Positions 41,451-52,466 of a DNA stretch of 64,000 nucleotides are shown here, one piece after another; within the stretch, counting starts at the first letter, position 1, and every line of letters starts with the position of its first letter. Both the position numbers and the translations under genes were made by a program. This DNA comes from Clitopilus passeckerianus (Eukaryota > Basidiomycota > Agaricomycetes > Agaricales > Entolomataceae), in NCBI GenBank assembly GCA_944990035.1, contig CALYLX010000123.1, positions 62,001-126,000 on the forward strand. Reading direction: 5' to 3'. The notes beneath the pieces are model-generated. The model saw only the letters and a program-made list of their open reading frames with translations, was not told where the DNA came from and did no database searches.

Positions 41451-43037
41451 GTGTCGCTGAAGTGGACAATGATAGCGTCACCCCTGCCTACTTCGGCATG
41501 AATGGCGTTGTTGCGAGAACCTCCAGCAGACAGCCGGAGGTTGAGAGTAGAAACAGCCTGTTCAGGCGGAATGGGGAGAGGCGCAGGGATGGCATCACTG
41601 CCAGTGCCTCTGCGCACATAAATAAAGCACTGCCTGCGAGATGGGCCGCGCGTGGTGGATTTGAGCTTCTGCTTCTTCTTCAAAGGAGAGGGAGCAGAGG
41701 AGAGGGGGGAGGACGCTGCCTTGCGCTTGTTGGCATTAGAATTGTCCTTGAGTTGCGCTACTTCATCCCAAGATAATCCAGGGAGATGACGCGCGAGTTC
41801 AGCAAGTTCTGCGCATTGGTGCGCAGACATGCCAACAGTAACCTCTGCAAAAGAGCGAGGGGCGGGGTTTGCAGGCCGTCTGGGCGGCTGCGAAGCGACA
41901 GAAGCGTAGGACGCCTTGGGAGCGCGCTGACGCTGTTGCGGTTGCTGCTGCTGCTGCTGGGGCGCATTAGCAGGCTTGGGCGCACGCACAGCATGCGGGT
42001 TAGGTGCCCTGCGCGGTGCAGCAGGCGCTTGGGGAGGAGGGCGGGCAAACCGGCGCTGGAATTGCATCCAGTTACCCGAATGGATCCGCTCAGGCTGCGG
42101 TTGCGAAGGGGCAGCACCTGTGGCAACACCTGGGGCAGGTCCAGGGACCCGGCTGCCAGATTGTTGAGATGTTGCTGTGGACTCCTGTCCCTCCATGGGA
42201 GCCGGAGATTTGTGACCAGTGGCAGTGTGTTCCGTGGGTCGGGGAGGGGTAACCTGGGTCCTGGCGCCTTGGGAGGCGCTGGAGGAGGTGGGGCGACTGC
42301 AGGAGCAGGAGGCCGGTGCTACACCATGCCCACCTGCTGCAGCAGTGGAGGGAGCGGATGCTGCGCTTGCAGCACCCTTGGGAGCAGCAGTGCGTGCAGG
42401 GCGCTGCTGGGGGAAGGAGACGGCAGGAGAGCATCCAATGCGTCCCTAACACGTCGAATTTGAGGAGACACTCCTCATCCACACTGAGGTAGTCTGTGAT
42501 ATGAACAGATGCCGCGCGAGCAACTGTTGAGACAAGGCAGTCTGCAATGAGCTTCGCCTGAAGCTCATCTACAGCACTAGGTGGACAGTGGTCCATCCAA
42601 CCTTGCATAGTGACAAGAGCATCGGTAAGGGCCTCTACATCATCCCCGATGGCCGCCTCTGTAGCCTGTAAAGACAGGGTATAAGAGTCCTTCTCGTGTC
42701 CTGGAAACAGAGCTTTGAACTCTGTTTGAGTGGGAGAGGCTGCCCTGGAGGCAGTTCTAGACTTGGGCTGCGCTACAGCAGCGCCAGAGGCGTTCTTCCT
42801 GCGCTTGTGCTCTGGGGAGGAAGGGGCTGAAGGAGCAGGGCCCTCATCTGCATCGAAATCATCGTCCTCCTCCATTGCTGGAGTGGGACGCTTGTTCCGA
42901 GCGCCAGAGGGGCCCTGGGGTGTTTCTTCACCATCAAATGCGCCATAGTCACGACCATGGCCCTTCTGAGGTGTGGATGGCGTTGGAGTTGGATCCGGCG
43001 GCCGGGGAGTCTTCTTGCTGCCTCCTGCACTACTCAT
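41451..43037 (-). pseudogene. LINE-d ORF1, N-terminal two thirds
   Basis: Starts MSSAGGSKKTPRPPDPTPTP at 43037 and reads to ARTIMxxFSDT-type sequence before the LINE-c junction. Several single-base losses in G or C runs (near 42293, 42307, 42410, 42465) shift the frame, so it is seen as two overlapping ORFs. It contains the poly-Gln linker and LPGLSWDEVAQLKD block but no knuckles. Probably the same ORF1 type as LINE-b. Confidence 0.85.
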
Positions 43038-43148
43038 AGCGCAGACAGGCGGATATACTGGAGAATAAAGCGGTGTGCAAGCTGCTGGAGGGCGAATTTG
43101 CGTCGCTGTTGTGGCTGTGATGTTGGTAGTAACAGATCAAAAGGGATG
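41451..43148 (-). mobile_element. LINE-d: minus-strand LINE, 5' UTR and ORF1 part
   Basis: The 5' terminus, read on the minus strand, is CATCCCTTTTGATCTG at 43148, one or two changes from the other copies. It was inserted into the endonuclease of LINE-a2. Its ORF1 is cut by LINE-c's poly(A) at 41450/41451. Confidence 0.85.
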
Positions 43149-43775
43149 CCTAAGGCTGCCAGCATGGGGGAAGTGGGTGGGAGTGCGTTCTGGTAGAACA
43201 CTGACCTCCAAACCCAGGTCAAGCGCAACATCACACAGTTCAGTTGCAACATGGTTTGTAGAGTAATAGTCCGGATCCCAGACTGATGACTTGCAGTTAA
43301 AGTCTCCTGCCATGCAGAGCATGCTAGGAAGACGTGGGGCATTGTCACACAACCAGCGGATGGCAGTACCATCCCCTGGACTAGAGTAGACATTGGCAAA
43401 GTGTATTTGGGCGCCAGAGCTCCCATACAGAGTTGTGACCAACACATCATTGTGGTTGGCGAGATCAGTGCGAAATGCGGGCCGCATGCCTGCAAGACGC
43501 CTATGCACGAATGTCATAACGCGCGGACGGTCTGTCTCAGATGCTGGACGCCTAAACATGACCAGCCAATCTGGGTGAGTGGGTGCACCAATCACTGCCT
43601 CTCCCTCAGGATTGGTAGTGGACACAGTGCGTCGAATGAGCCGCCATGATGGCTCTTGCAGCAGAATCACATCAAAGTCATTCTTACGTTCCTCTAGTAG
43701 CGCAGCAACCAGATCATAATTTCTATTCACGTTCTGTGAAAAGAAGCGAAGAGTATGTACATTGTTGTATCGCAT
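43149..43775 (-). pseudogene. LINE-a2 ORF2, endonuclease N-terminal part
   Basis: ATG at 43775 (MRYNNVHTLRFFSQNVN), with LLQEP and GDFNCKSSVWD; ends at PHAGSLR where LINE-d intervenes. Differs from LINE-a by very few residues (for example Asp to Tyr in WDPDY[D/Y]STN). Confidence 0.87.
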
Positions 43776-43784
43776 AAAGTACAA

Positions 43785-46171
43785 CTAAGTGCGGGCAGCG
43801 CGTTCACCCCGACCAATCTGAATCGGTCTCCTCCTGGGTGGTAGTACGTCAGTATAACTCTGCGGTGCTTTAACGGAAAAGCCTACCGCATCGTTGACAG
43901 CATATCGGCGCTGGATCCAGCCAGCATCAAACCGATGTCTTGCAAAAGGGCACTTGGGTGAATCTGCCTCGTGCTCCTTGCCACAGTTGATGCACCTGGG
44001 TGCATGCGGGCATGGTGCGCCATCAGGAGTGGCAGGCACCGGAGGATTGGCGTCAGGCTTGCCCCAGCAGCAGTGGGCAAGCTTGCGATGGTTGCGCGAA
44101 TCATGGCCATAGCCGCAATGCGCACAGGAGCTAAACTGCTGCCTACAGGTGGCAGTGGGATGACCCCATGCCCAGCAGCGTTGACACTGCAGAACGCCAG
44201 CATGGACGCTTGCAGGGGAGATGAGACACAGACGACCTCCAATCGAGATCTTCTTGTGTGTGATGGCCTTGAGGGAGGTGCCAGACCTGGTATCCCAGAA
44301 GTCGAAAAACACGACGCACATATCTTGCCCTCGTGATCTGCGGTGCACACGAGGCATTCCAGCAAGCTGGAGCGCGCTAGTAGCAGGATCTTGACGCAAG
44401 AGTGCTAAGACGGCGTCAGGAGTGATAGGAGTGCTGCCCACCGATCCAAAGGTGAAGTAGGGCACTCCCGTGATGCGTGCATAAGAACGCGATGTAGGGA
44501 CCTCCACAGAAGCGTGGACAGTGGGGGATGGGCTGTCACCTTCAGTGACAGGGTACCAGACGCGTTCCACAGCAACTCGGATGATGCCCAGGTCACTATG
44601 GGAGGGTGTCTCATCGAAGTAGATGATAGTGTTGCCCCTGCTAATTTCAGCATGGATAGCGCGGTTTTTAGACCCACCAGCGCCAAAGCGAAGGTTGAGG
44701 GTGGAGACAGCCTGTTCAGGCGAAATGGAAAGAGGAACAGAGACAAGATTGTCTCCACTGCCTCTGGTGGCATAAACGAAGCACTGCTTGCGTGAGGGGC
44801 CGCGCGTCGTGGATTTGAGCTTCTGCTTCTTCTTTGAAGGAGATGGAGCAGTAGGAGGTGGGGAGGACGCTGCCTTGCGCTTATTGGCGTTGGAGTTGTC
44901 CTTGAGTTGCGCTACCTCATCCCAGGACAGTCCCGGGAGATGGCGCGCGAGTTCAGCAAGTTCTGCGCATTGCTGCGCACTCATGCCAGCTGATACCTCT
45001 GCAAAGGAGCGAGAGGCGGCATTTGCAAGCCTCTTAGGCGGCTGCGAAGCGACAGACGTGTAGGACGCTCTGGGAGCGCGCTGGCGCGGTTGTGGAGATT
45101 GCTGCTGCTGCTGAGACGCATTAGCAGGGTTGGGTGCACGCACAGCATGCGGATGAGGTGCCCTGCGCGTTGCAGGGGCCTGTGGGGCGGGCCTAGCGAA
45201 CTGGCGCTGCCATTGCATCCAGTTTCCGGGGTTTACCCGCCCTGGTTGCGATTTGGCTGGAGTAGCACCTGGGGTCGGTCCAGGGACCGGGTTGTCAGGT
45301 TGCTGAGATGTCACTGTGGACTCCAGTCCCTCCATGGGAGCCGGAGATTTGTGACCCGTGGCAGTGCGTTCCGTGGGTCGGGGAGGGGTAACCTGGGTCC
45401 TGGAGCCTTGGGAGGCGCTGGAGGAGGTGGGGGGAACTGCTGGAGCAGGGGAGGCCGGTGCTACACCATGCCCACCTGCAGCAGCAGTGGAAGAAGCAGG
45501 TGCCACGCTTGCAGCACCTTTGGGAGCAGCAGTGCGCACAGGGCGCTGCTGGGGAGTGGGAGAGGGAATAGGCGTCCAGGCGTCCCTAACACGTCGGATT
45601 TGAGGCAGGAAGTCCGCACTTGGAGTGAGATACTTGAGGAGACCTACAGAGGTCGCTTGAGAGCAGACATGCACTAGCAGGTCTGCAAGAGTGCGAGAGT
45701 GTTCCTCATCGCCGGCAGAAGAGGGGCCCGATTGAGCCACTCCTTGAGGGTGACAAGGAGTCTGTGATCGCGTCTATGTCTTCTCCGCGTCCTCTGTGGC
45801 CTGCACCTGCAAGCCAACAGAGTCAAACTCTGAGTGTCTGGGAACGCAGGAGAGAACTCCTGCGTTGGGAGGTTGCCCTGGAGGCAGTCCTAGACTTGGG
45901 CTGCGCAACAGCAGCACCAGAGGCGTCCTTCCTGCGCTTATGCTCAGGGGAGGAGGGGGCGGATGGAGCAGGGCTCTCAGCATACTCAAGACCTTCGTCC
46001 TCCTCCATTGCTGGAGTAGGACGCTTGTTTCGAGCGCCAGAGGGTCCCTGGGGAGTTTCTTCGCCATCAAAAGCGCCATAGCTGCTGCCATGGCCTCTCT
46101 GTGGCGTGGAGGGCGTCGAAGGCGGGTCCGGCGGCCGGGTATTCTTCTGGGTGCCACCTACACTACTCATA
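43785..46171 (-). pseudogene. LINE-a2 ORF1
   Basis: From MSSVGGTQKNTRPPDP (about 46171) to the stop at 43785-43787, 9 nt before ORF2. The C-terminal 600 codons are open (from about 45700), with all three zinc knuckles and the intact AASRSFAEVSAGM region that LINE-a has lost. Small indels between about 45560 and 45860 break the N-terminal third. Confidence 0.87.
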
Positions 46172-46280
46172 GTGCAGACAGGCGCGAAAACTGGTGAATC
46201 GAGCGGTGTGCAAGTGCTTGAGGGCGAATTTGCGTCGCTGTTGTGGCTGTGATGGTGGTGGTAACAGATCAAAGAGGATG

Positions 46281-47515
46281 GGAAGACTGCGCCTCCTCCT
46301 GTTTCTCTCCAGAACCTGGCTCGTCCCTATGGTCACCCTGCCAACGTAGCAGGTGTTGCTCCATCTGGTGGTCGTGTGAAGGTCTTGCCCAAGGGCACCT
46401 TTGCACGTGTTGTCGCAACCGCAACAGCGGCTAACGCCGCTGCTGCGCCTGCTTCATCCACCCCTACCATTAAGCGCCCTGGCGCTAAAGTGGGTAGTGA
46501 CATCACTGCTCTGGCCACTCTGGCTAGGGCCTCTCCCAATTTGGATGCTGAGCAACTTGCTCGCATTCACTTAAAGGCCTCTGGCCAACCTTCTCCTGCA
46601 CCCAAGCCTACCCAGGTTAAGGTGCAGTCCACCACATGTGGTCCTTCTCGCAAGAGGATCATCGCTATCCCCTCCGCAACTGTCAATGCCTCTGTCTCTC
46701 TTGAGACTATTGTGGAGACGGTCAATCGTGGCCTCACCAAGAGGTCAAAACTCCGCATTGAGACTGCCTCCCTCGGCATGGGAGGCTACTTCATGCACAC
46801 CACTCAGGTCCCCAATGCTGCCGACCTTGAGATTGTTTCCGAGTGGCTGGTCAAGGCCTTTCCAGCTGGCACCCCTGCTTTCACCTGTGAGGTACCGCAG
46901 TCGCGGTCCTACCTCAAAATCATCAACGCCCCCTACCTCTCTGTTGACGCCGACGGGGAGGAGGTCACCCTATCTCGCCCTGCCATTGAGTCTGTACTCA
47001 CAGCAGGTGACACCCTTCACAGTGCACAGTTGGCCGCCCCTCCGCGAGTTGTTCGCAACTCAAAGACGGCCGACTCATGCACTGTCTTCTTTGAGGTCTG
47101 GGACACCCGCTGGGGTGCTCGCCTCTGTGACCTAGACGGGACACATGTTCTTGTCTATGGTTGTTCCTGCCTACTTCGCGGTGCGGAGAAAAGGCCTGGA
47201 GTCCCTCAGTGTCAGCGCTGCTGGCACTTTGGTCATACTGCAGACAAATGCCCTGTCAAGGGCGATGTCTGCTCTCATTGCGGGGGGCCTCATAATGTGG
47301 CTCTCCATTGTCGCCTAGCGTCTTGCTGCAAGGGCAATGCCAACACTTCCCCCCCAGTGGCTCCTACCCCAGATGGGACCCCCTGCCCTCACTCTGCCAA
47401 GTGTGTCAACTGTGGCAAGCATCACTCTTCTGATGACCGCAAATGCGTGTTCTGGAAGAATCGCTTCAATATCAACTGGATCCCAGTTGATACCACCGTG
47501 ATCGGGTCTAACTAG
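46281..47515 (+). pseudogene. Half-LINE 2 ORF1, C-terminal 60%
   Basis: Continuous frame through RVKVLPKGTFARVVATATAA, DITALATLARASPNLDAEQL, KVQSTTCGPSRKR, DSCTVFFEVWDTRWG and the three knuckles (CQRCWHFGHTADKC, CSHCGGPHN, CVNCGKHHSSDDRKC). Compared with copy 1 it has scattered Arg-to-Cys/Trp/His changes (CGN to TGN, CpG transitions) and a changed C-terminus (WIPVDTTVIGSN) from a small indel. Ends at TAG 47513-47515. Confidence 0.88.
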
Positions 47516-47835
47516 CCTCGGCCATGACACCAACGTCCAACTGGGCGTCCAGTGCTTGTCTTTACACGCCACCATACTCTATGCAGGTGCCGCTCCACCA
47601 TGCACCCCTTACCCCTACTGGGCTCCGCTGAATACTAGTCGCTGCTTGCAGCCACGTGCTCATTTCAGATTTGCACTCTTGATTTGCTGCCGTACTTAGT
47701 GTACGGACCTTATTGTCAATGTCTTTACTTTTGTATTAGATACACCCGCCGGACTGCTATCGCGCACCGGGATATAAATTTTCTGACACCCCCTGCGGGG
47801 GTGTTGGATTTGGCCTCAAAAAAAAAAAAAAAAAA
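46281..47835 (+). mobile_element. Half-LINE copy 2 (5' part missing)
   Basis: Plus-strand half-LINE from the WKTAPPP region of ORF1 to an 18-nt poly(A) (47818-47835), with 3' UTR and stem-loop 47786-47804. The left edge is the 5' end of LINE-a2, which probably inserted into it. Downstream is minus-strand LINE-e ORF2, its own target. No ORF2 between ORF1 and the 3' UTR. Confidence 0.88.
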
Positions 47836-50567
47836 GAGGCTCAGAGACGCGCACAGCATGTGCATCAGAATCCACAACCGTAGAGAGCAAGTTGCCGCGC
47901 ACGCGTCGCGACAGGTTGGAGAGAGATGAAGGGAGACGCATTGTCCCTTCATACAGCTGGTGCTTGTCACTAATAAGTGACAGCGTGGGGTGATTGCCAA
48001 CCAGGGTGCCAATACGCGCCTGGCCACGTTCAACCAGTTTCCTGATGTGCAAATGAATGGGAGGGAGACCAGCAATTGACTTGGTCCCCCCTCCCGGCGA
48101 TGTGCAAAAGGCGCCAGTTATCCACCTGGCAGCTTTGTGTTGCATGGCGCGCAAGTGCGATATAGCAGTCTTGCATCTAGCACCTTTGTAGAACCAGAGG
48201 CCCACACCATACGTAGCGACCGGGAGGACGCATGCACGGTAGAGCAGCCGCTTCTGCATAGGGGTGATACCCCTTGATGAGTTACCAAGCATGATCATTG
48301 CCTTGACAGTGGTTAGAGCCTTGGTAGAGTAATACTTGACATGGTGGCTAAAGGATAGCGACCGGTCAAAGTAGAAGCCCAAGTAGCGCCAAACGCTCTT
48401 GGGTTGAAGTGGCGAGTTGCCAGTGTGTGGAGCAAAGCCCAAGTAAATGGCAGGATTGACATCGTTGTGCTTGCGAGAGAAGTGGAAGACCTCTGTCTTA
48501 TCATGTTCCAGGACGAGGCCGAGTGCAGTAACAAGCTCTGTGATGACAGTGTATGCTTGTTGGAGTAAGGTGATGTTCTCCCCAAAGGATGGCGACTGAA
48601 CGATGAGCGAGCCATCATCCACATACGATATGAGTGTTGTAACGCCAGGAGCAATCCTGCGTTCAAACAGCCTCATCCCTGGCACCAAATAGAGCGCAGA
48701 GAGGAGAGGGGACAAAGCAGATTCTTGACCAACGCCAACATCTGCAGAATACTTGCTGGACTCTTCGCCGTTCCAGCTGTAGGATGTGTGTCTCCCAACA
48801 AGGTATGACGCAAAGAAATTGCAGACTTCCGGTGCGAAGCCCAGTCTGCGCAGTATGCATAGCAGTATGTCATGGTTAATAGAGGGGAAGAACTGAGCAA
48901 GGTCAAATGCGACCACGCTTGTTTTCAACCCTCTAGCCCAACCGGCTTTGACGATGTGAGTGAGATAAACACCCGCATCCTCAGTAGAGTGTTGGCGCAC
49001 ACCTCCAAACTGATTGGGGTGGAACACGCCGAATTTCTGCGCCTTAAACTGCATCCGGTTTGCAAGCATCTTTTCAATGAGTTTCCCCAGCGTGTTGAGC
49101 AACACAATAGGGCGGAACATCTTGGGAGTTGAGTAATGTGGTTTGCCAGGCTTGGGAACAATGGCAGAGCGCAACTCCTTGAAGTGAGAGGGCCAGTGAC
49201 CCACCCGAAGGCAGGCATTAGCAATCTCGACGAATCTGCTAGCGATGACAGTGTCAGCAACCAAGGACTTGAGCTGATACCATGTGAGGTGATCAGGCCC
49301 TGGAGCAGAAGTGTTTGAACACTTTGCCAGTTCTTCTCTGAGTTCCTTAATGCCAAAGTCCCACCACTCGCGCGGAGGAGACTGAGGCACATCATTGAGC
49401 ACAAAGGGATCAACCGGGCGGTCAGACGCCGAGTTGTACGTTGAGTCAAGAGCAGCCCAAAGCGACTCAAGAGAATTGCAGGGTTCACCATTGTGGCGAA
49501 TTGCTTCATGTGTAGGGAGCTCACGCTGTTTGGCCTAGCGCATAAGATCCCATGGATGCTTGTTGGTAGTAGCAATCATCTGGATCCTACTATCAAAGAA
49601 CTTGCGCTTGGCCACCTTAGTGGTCCTGCGGAACGCCTTATAATCGGCGACCGCTCTGGAAGCGTGATACACTCTGACAGCCTCAGAGCACTTAGGATTC
49701 CACCAGGACTTTGACTTGGTGGAGATGCGAGCAGTCTTTGAGTTGTTATCTCAAGACTGCTTAATAGCAGTTGCAATGGCGCCAGTGCAGCGTTCAATTG
49801 CTTCTGCCGTTGTGAGAGTGGTTGTGTCCAATGCTCGCAAAGAAGAGGACAGTTCCTCCAGGAACTCTTCCTCTTGGTCACTGCCCTTGGGCAGAGTGAT
49901 GCGCTCAGCAGCCAGCTGCACAGGCTAGATACGGAGTGTGACGGTAAGAGGAGTGTGGTCAGAGGGTCCTTTCCACTCTGTGACCACGCTATGTGAAGTC
50001 CCTGCAGTGCGACCCACAGGGAGGAAGAATAGATTGATGACCGACGGCCTGAGGCTGCCAGCATGTGGAAAGTGAGTAGGAGTGCGTTCTGGAAGAACAC
50101 TAACCTTCAAACCCAGGTCAAGCGCAACATCGCATAGTTCAGTTGCCACATGATTTGTAGAGTCATAGTCTGGATCCCAGACTGATGACTTGCAATTGAA
50201 GTCTCCCGCCATGCAAAGCATGGTTGGGAGGCGCGGAGCATTGTCACATAACCAGCGAATGGCAGAACCATCCCCTGGACTGGAGTAGACATTAGCGAAG
50301 TGTATCTGGGTGCCTGCGCTCCCATACAATGTTGTGACCACCACATCATTGTGGTTGGCGAGGTCAGTGCGAAATGCAGGCTGCATGCCTGCAAGACGCC
50401 TATGCACAAACGTCATAACGCGTGGGTGGTCAGTCTCAGATGCTGGGCATCTAAACATGACTAGCCAGTCTGGGTGGGTGGGTGCACCAACCACCGTCTC
50501 TCTCTCAGGATTGGTAGTGGATACTGTGTGTCGGATGAGCCGCCATGGTGGCTCTTGAAGCAGAATG
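47836..50567 (-). pseudogene. LINE-e ORF2 (endonuclease, RT)
   Basis: RT motifs FDLAQFFPSINHD, GVGQESALSPL and SYVDDGSLIV are readable in a 528-codon frame (49402-47836). Upstream stops at about 49533 (TGG to TAG), 49750 (TGG to TGA) and 49924 (CAG to TAG). Endonuclease with GDFNCKSSVWD is present from ILLQEPPW. RNase H is missing because half-LINE 2 interrupts at VRVSEPL. Confidence 0.87.
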
Positions 50568-51147
50568 ATGAGACACAGACGACCTCCAATCGAGATCTTC
50601 TTGTGTGTGATGGCCTTGAGGGAGGTGCCAGACCTAGTGTCCCAAAAGTCGAAGAACACGACGCACATGTCATGCGTGCGTGAGTTGTGGTGCACACGAG
50701 GCATTCCAGCAAGCTGGAGCGCACTAGTAGCAGGATCTTGACACAGCAGTGCTAGAACCGCATCGGCAGTGATAGGAGTGCTGCCTGCTGCACCAAAGGT
50801 GAAGTAGGGCACTCCTGTAATGCGCGCATAGGAACACGATGTGGGAACCTCCACAGCAGCGTGGACGGTGGGGGATGGGTTGGCACCTTCAGTGACAGGG
50901 TACCAGACGCACTCAACAGCGACCCGAATGATGCCTAGGTCGCTGTGGGTAGGTGTCTCGTCAAGGTAGACAATGATAGCATTGCCCCTGCCAATTTCAG
51001 CATGGATAGCGCGGTTCTTAGACCCACCAGCGCCAAAGCAAAGGTTGAGGGTAGAGACAGCCTGTTTAGGCGAAATGGGAAGAGGAACAGAGACAGCATT
51101 GTCTCCATTGCCCCTGGTAGCGTAGACGAAGCACTGCTTGCGTGAGG
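50568..51147 (-). pseudogene. LINE-e ORF1 fragment
   Basis: ORF1 from about CFVYATRG to KKISIGGRLCLI, fused directly to endonuclease ILLQEPPW at 50567. The knuckles and the endonuclease N-terminus are deleted, similar in position to LINE-b's deletion. The upper part contains frameshifts and stops. Confidence 0.8.
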
Positions 51148-51395
51148 GTTGGTGGGGAATATGAAGTATAGTATATGACTACCTATATTATCAAATTTGA
51201 AGGCTCCCTGCGTGTGGCAAGAGCTGTATTTGAGAGAACACCCGCCAGAGGGGTAAAATCAGGGTTGTGCCGTGACTCAGCAGCACTGCCATAAGCAAAG
51301 GTAGTTTTTGGCAGTTTATATATAATCTGAAACTGATTATGGCAGGAAACATTCGTGAAACAATTAAATGTATAATGTCTATATCATCCTACATA
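51148..51395. other. Unidentified AT-rich segment left of the Tc1/mariner remnant
   Basis: About 250 bp without an ORF or similarity to anything else in the window; it differs in base composition from the LINEs. The TA at 51394-51395 is the left target duplication of the Tc1/mariner element. It may be a piece of unique host DNA or another decayed DNA transposon. Confidence 0.4.
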
Positions 51396-51610
51396 CAGTG
51401 ACTCAAACAATTGTCTGGATGTTTCGCACTTTTTGAGTATTTGCTTAATAACTTTTGCTATACTAAAGTTTGAATTATAGTGTTGGTACATAAAACAAAG
51501 CATTTACCTCTGCTACAAGAATATATAAAAGTTACGTAATTCGGATCAAAGTCCGTTTAGATATAGTAGAAACAAGTCAGGGATACATTCAGACAATTAT
51601 TTGACTGTGC
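51396..51610 (+). repeat. Tc1/mariner left terminal inverted repeat
   Basis: 215 bp, matching the reverse complement of 52250-52464 with a few substitutions. The outer 27 nt and the inner 25 nt (51585-51609) are themselves inverted copies of each other (both contain AATTGTCTG with CAAA upstream). Confidence 0.8.
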
Positions 51611-51756
51611 TTCCAGAAACACAGACACAGCCCAATTGCAGTGTGCATAGCTCTTGGCAGTGCAGCACAGCCTTAGAGGCTATGCACTACAGCCATATGG
51701 CTGTGTTTGCAATACATATAAGCAGCTGAAATGCTATCAGATCCCCACAATTTACC

Positions 51757-52230
51757 ATGCGGCCTATTCCATCTGCTCAGAAGGAAAACATTATTTCTCT
51801 GGCTTCTAACAATTACTCTGTCCGGTCTATTGCCTCCAAACTCAATGTGGGCAAGTCTACTGTGGCTACAGTGCTTCAAGAAATCTGTTCCAACCGCTCT
51901 AAACCTTCTTCTGGCCGCCCTTCTAAGCTCACCCCTACTGATAAACGAGCTGTTCTGGCACAATTCAACCATGGCAGATGCACTAATGCTGTGCAGGTCA
52001 CCAAACATATTAACACCATCATTTCCAACACTGTCTCCCTGCAAACAGTCAGAAATGTACTTAAGAAAAATGATTTCTATGCTGTTGTGTTGAAGCCAAA
52101 GCCCTTGCTTACTTCTGCTCAAAAGAAGGTGCGCGTAGCATGGTGCCACAAGCACAAGGAACGCACTGTAGAGGACTGGAAGAGGGTGGTATGGTCAGAT
52201 AAGACCAAGATCAATAGAACTAATGGCTGA
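51757..52230 (+). pseudogene. Tc1/mariner transposase, N-terminal part
   Basis: 157 codons, MRPIPSAQKENIISLASNNY to KTKINRTNG then TGA. Contains the paired helix-turn-helix DNA-binding region (YSVRSIASKLNVGKSTVATV; GRPSKLTPTDKRAVL; TVSLQTVRNVLKKN) and the first catalytic Asp context (VVWSDKTKIN). The rest of the DDE/D domain is missing; the right inverted repeat starts 20 nt after the stop. It could bind the repeats but not cut. Small internal-deletion derivatives like this can act as trans repressors or be moved by a complete relative. Confidence 0.82.
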
Positions 52231-52249
52231 ATTTTATATATCTAATGTA

Positions 52250-52464
52250 CATAGTCAAATAATTGTCCGGATGTATCTCTGACTTGTTTCTACTATATCT
52301 CAACGGGCTTTGATCCGAATTATGTAACCTTTATATATTCTTGTAGCAGAGATCGAATGCTTTGTTTTATGTACCAACACTATAATTCAAAATTTAGTAT
52401 AGCAAAAGTTATTAAGCAAATACTCAAAAGGTGCGAAACATCCAGACAATTGTTTGAGTCACTG
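52250..52464 (-). repeat. Tc1/mariner right terminal inverted repeat
   Basis: 215 bp ending CAATTGTTTGAGTCACTG followed by TA; partner of 51396-51610. Confidence 0.8.
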
Positions 52465-52466
52465 TA

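Larger units (their letters stand above)
43149..46280 (-). mobile_element. LINE-a2: minus-strand, near-identical to LINE-a
   Basis: Full 5' terminus at 46280 (minus strand CATCCTCTTTGATC), 5' UTR, ORF1 and the first about 200 codons of ORF2; cut at 43149 by LINE-d. Sequence, ORF1 variants (MSSVGG, LLKYLTPSADFLPQ) and ORF2 variants (DVILLQEPSWRLI) match LINE-a almost completely in inverted orientation 22 kb away. Confidence 0.87.
47836..51147 (-). mobile_element. LINE-e: old minus-strand LINE, deleted between ORF1 and ORF2
   Basis: Minus-strand ORF2 from RNase H onset back to the endonuclease (50567), then joined directly to ORF1 (50568-51147). The 3' end was displaced by half-LINE 2. It carries several transition nonsense codons and ends at an unidentified AT-rich segment. 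Confidence 0.85.
51396..52464 (+). mobile_element. Tc1/mariner-type element, internally deleted
   Basis: 1069 bp flanked by TA (51394-51395 and 52465-52466), with long terminal inverted repeats of about 215 bp beginning CAGTGACTCAAACAATTG. It carries an N-terminal transposase fragment. The right flank is plus-strand LINE-f ORF1 (TA in TCTAGGTCTGG). The left flank is not LINE, so one side has been rearranged. Confidence 0.85.
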
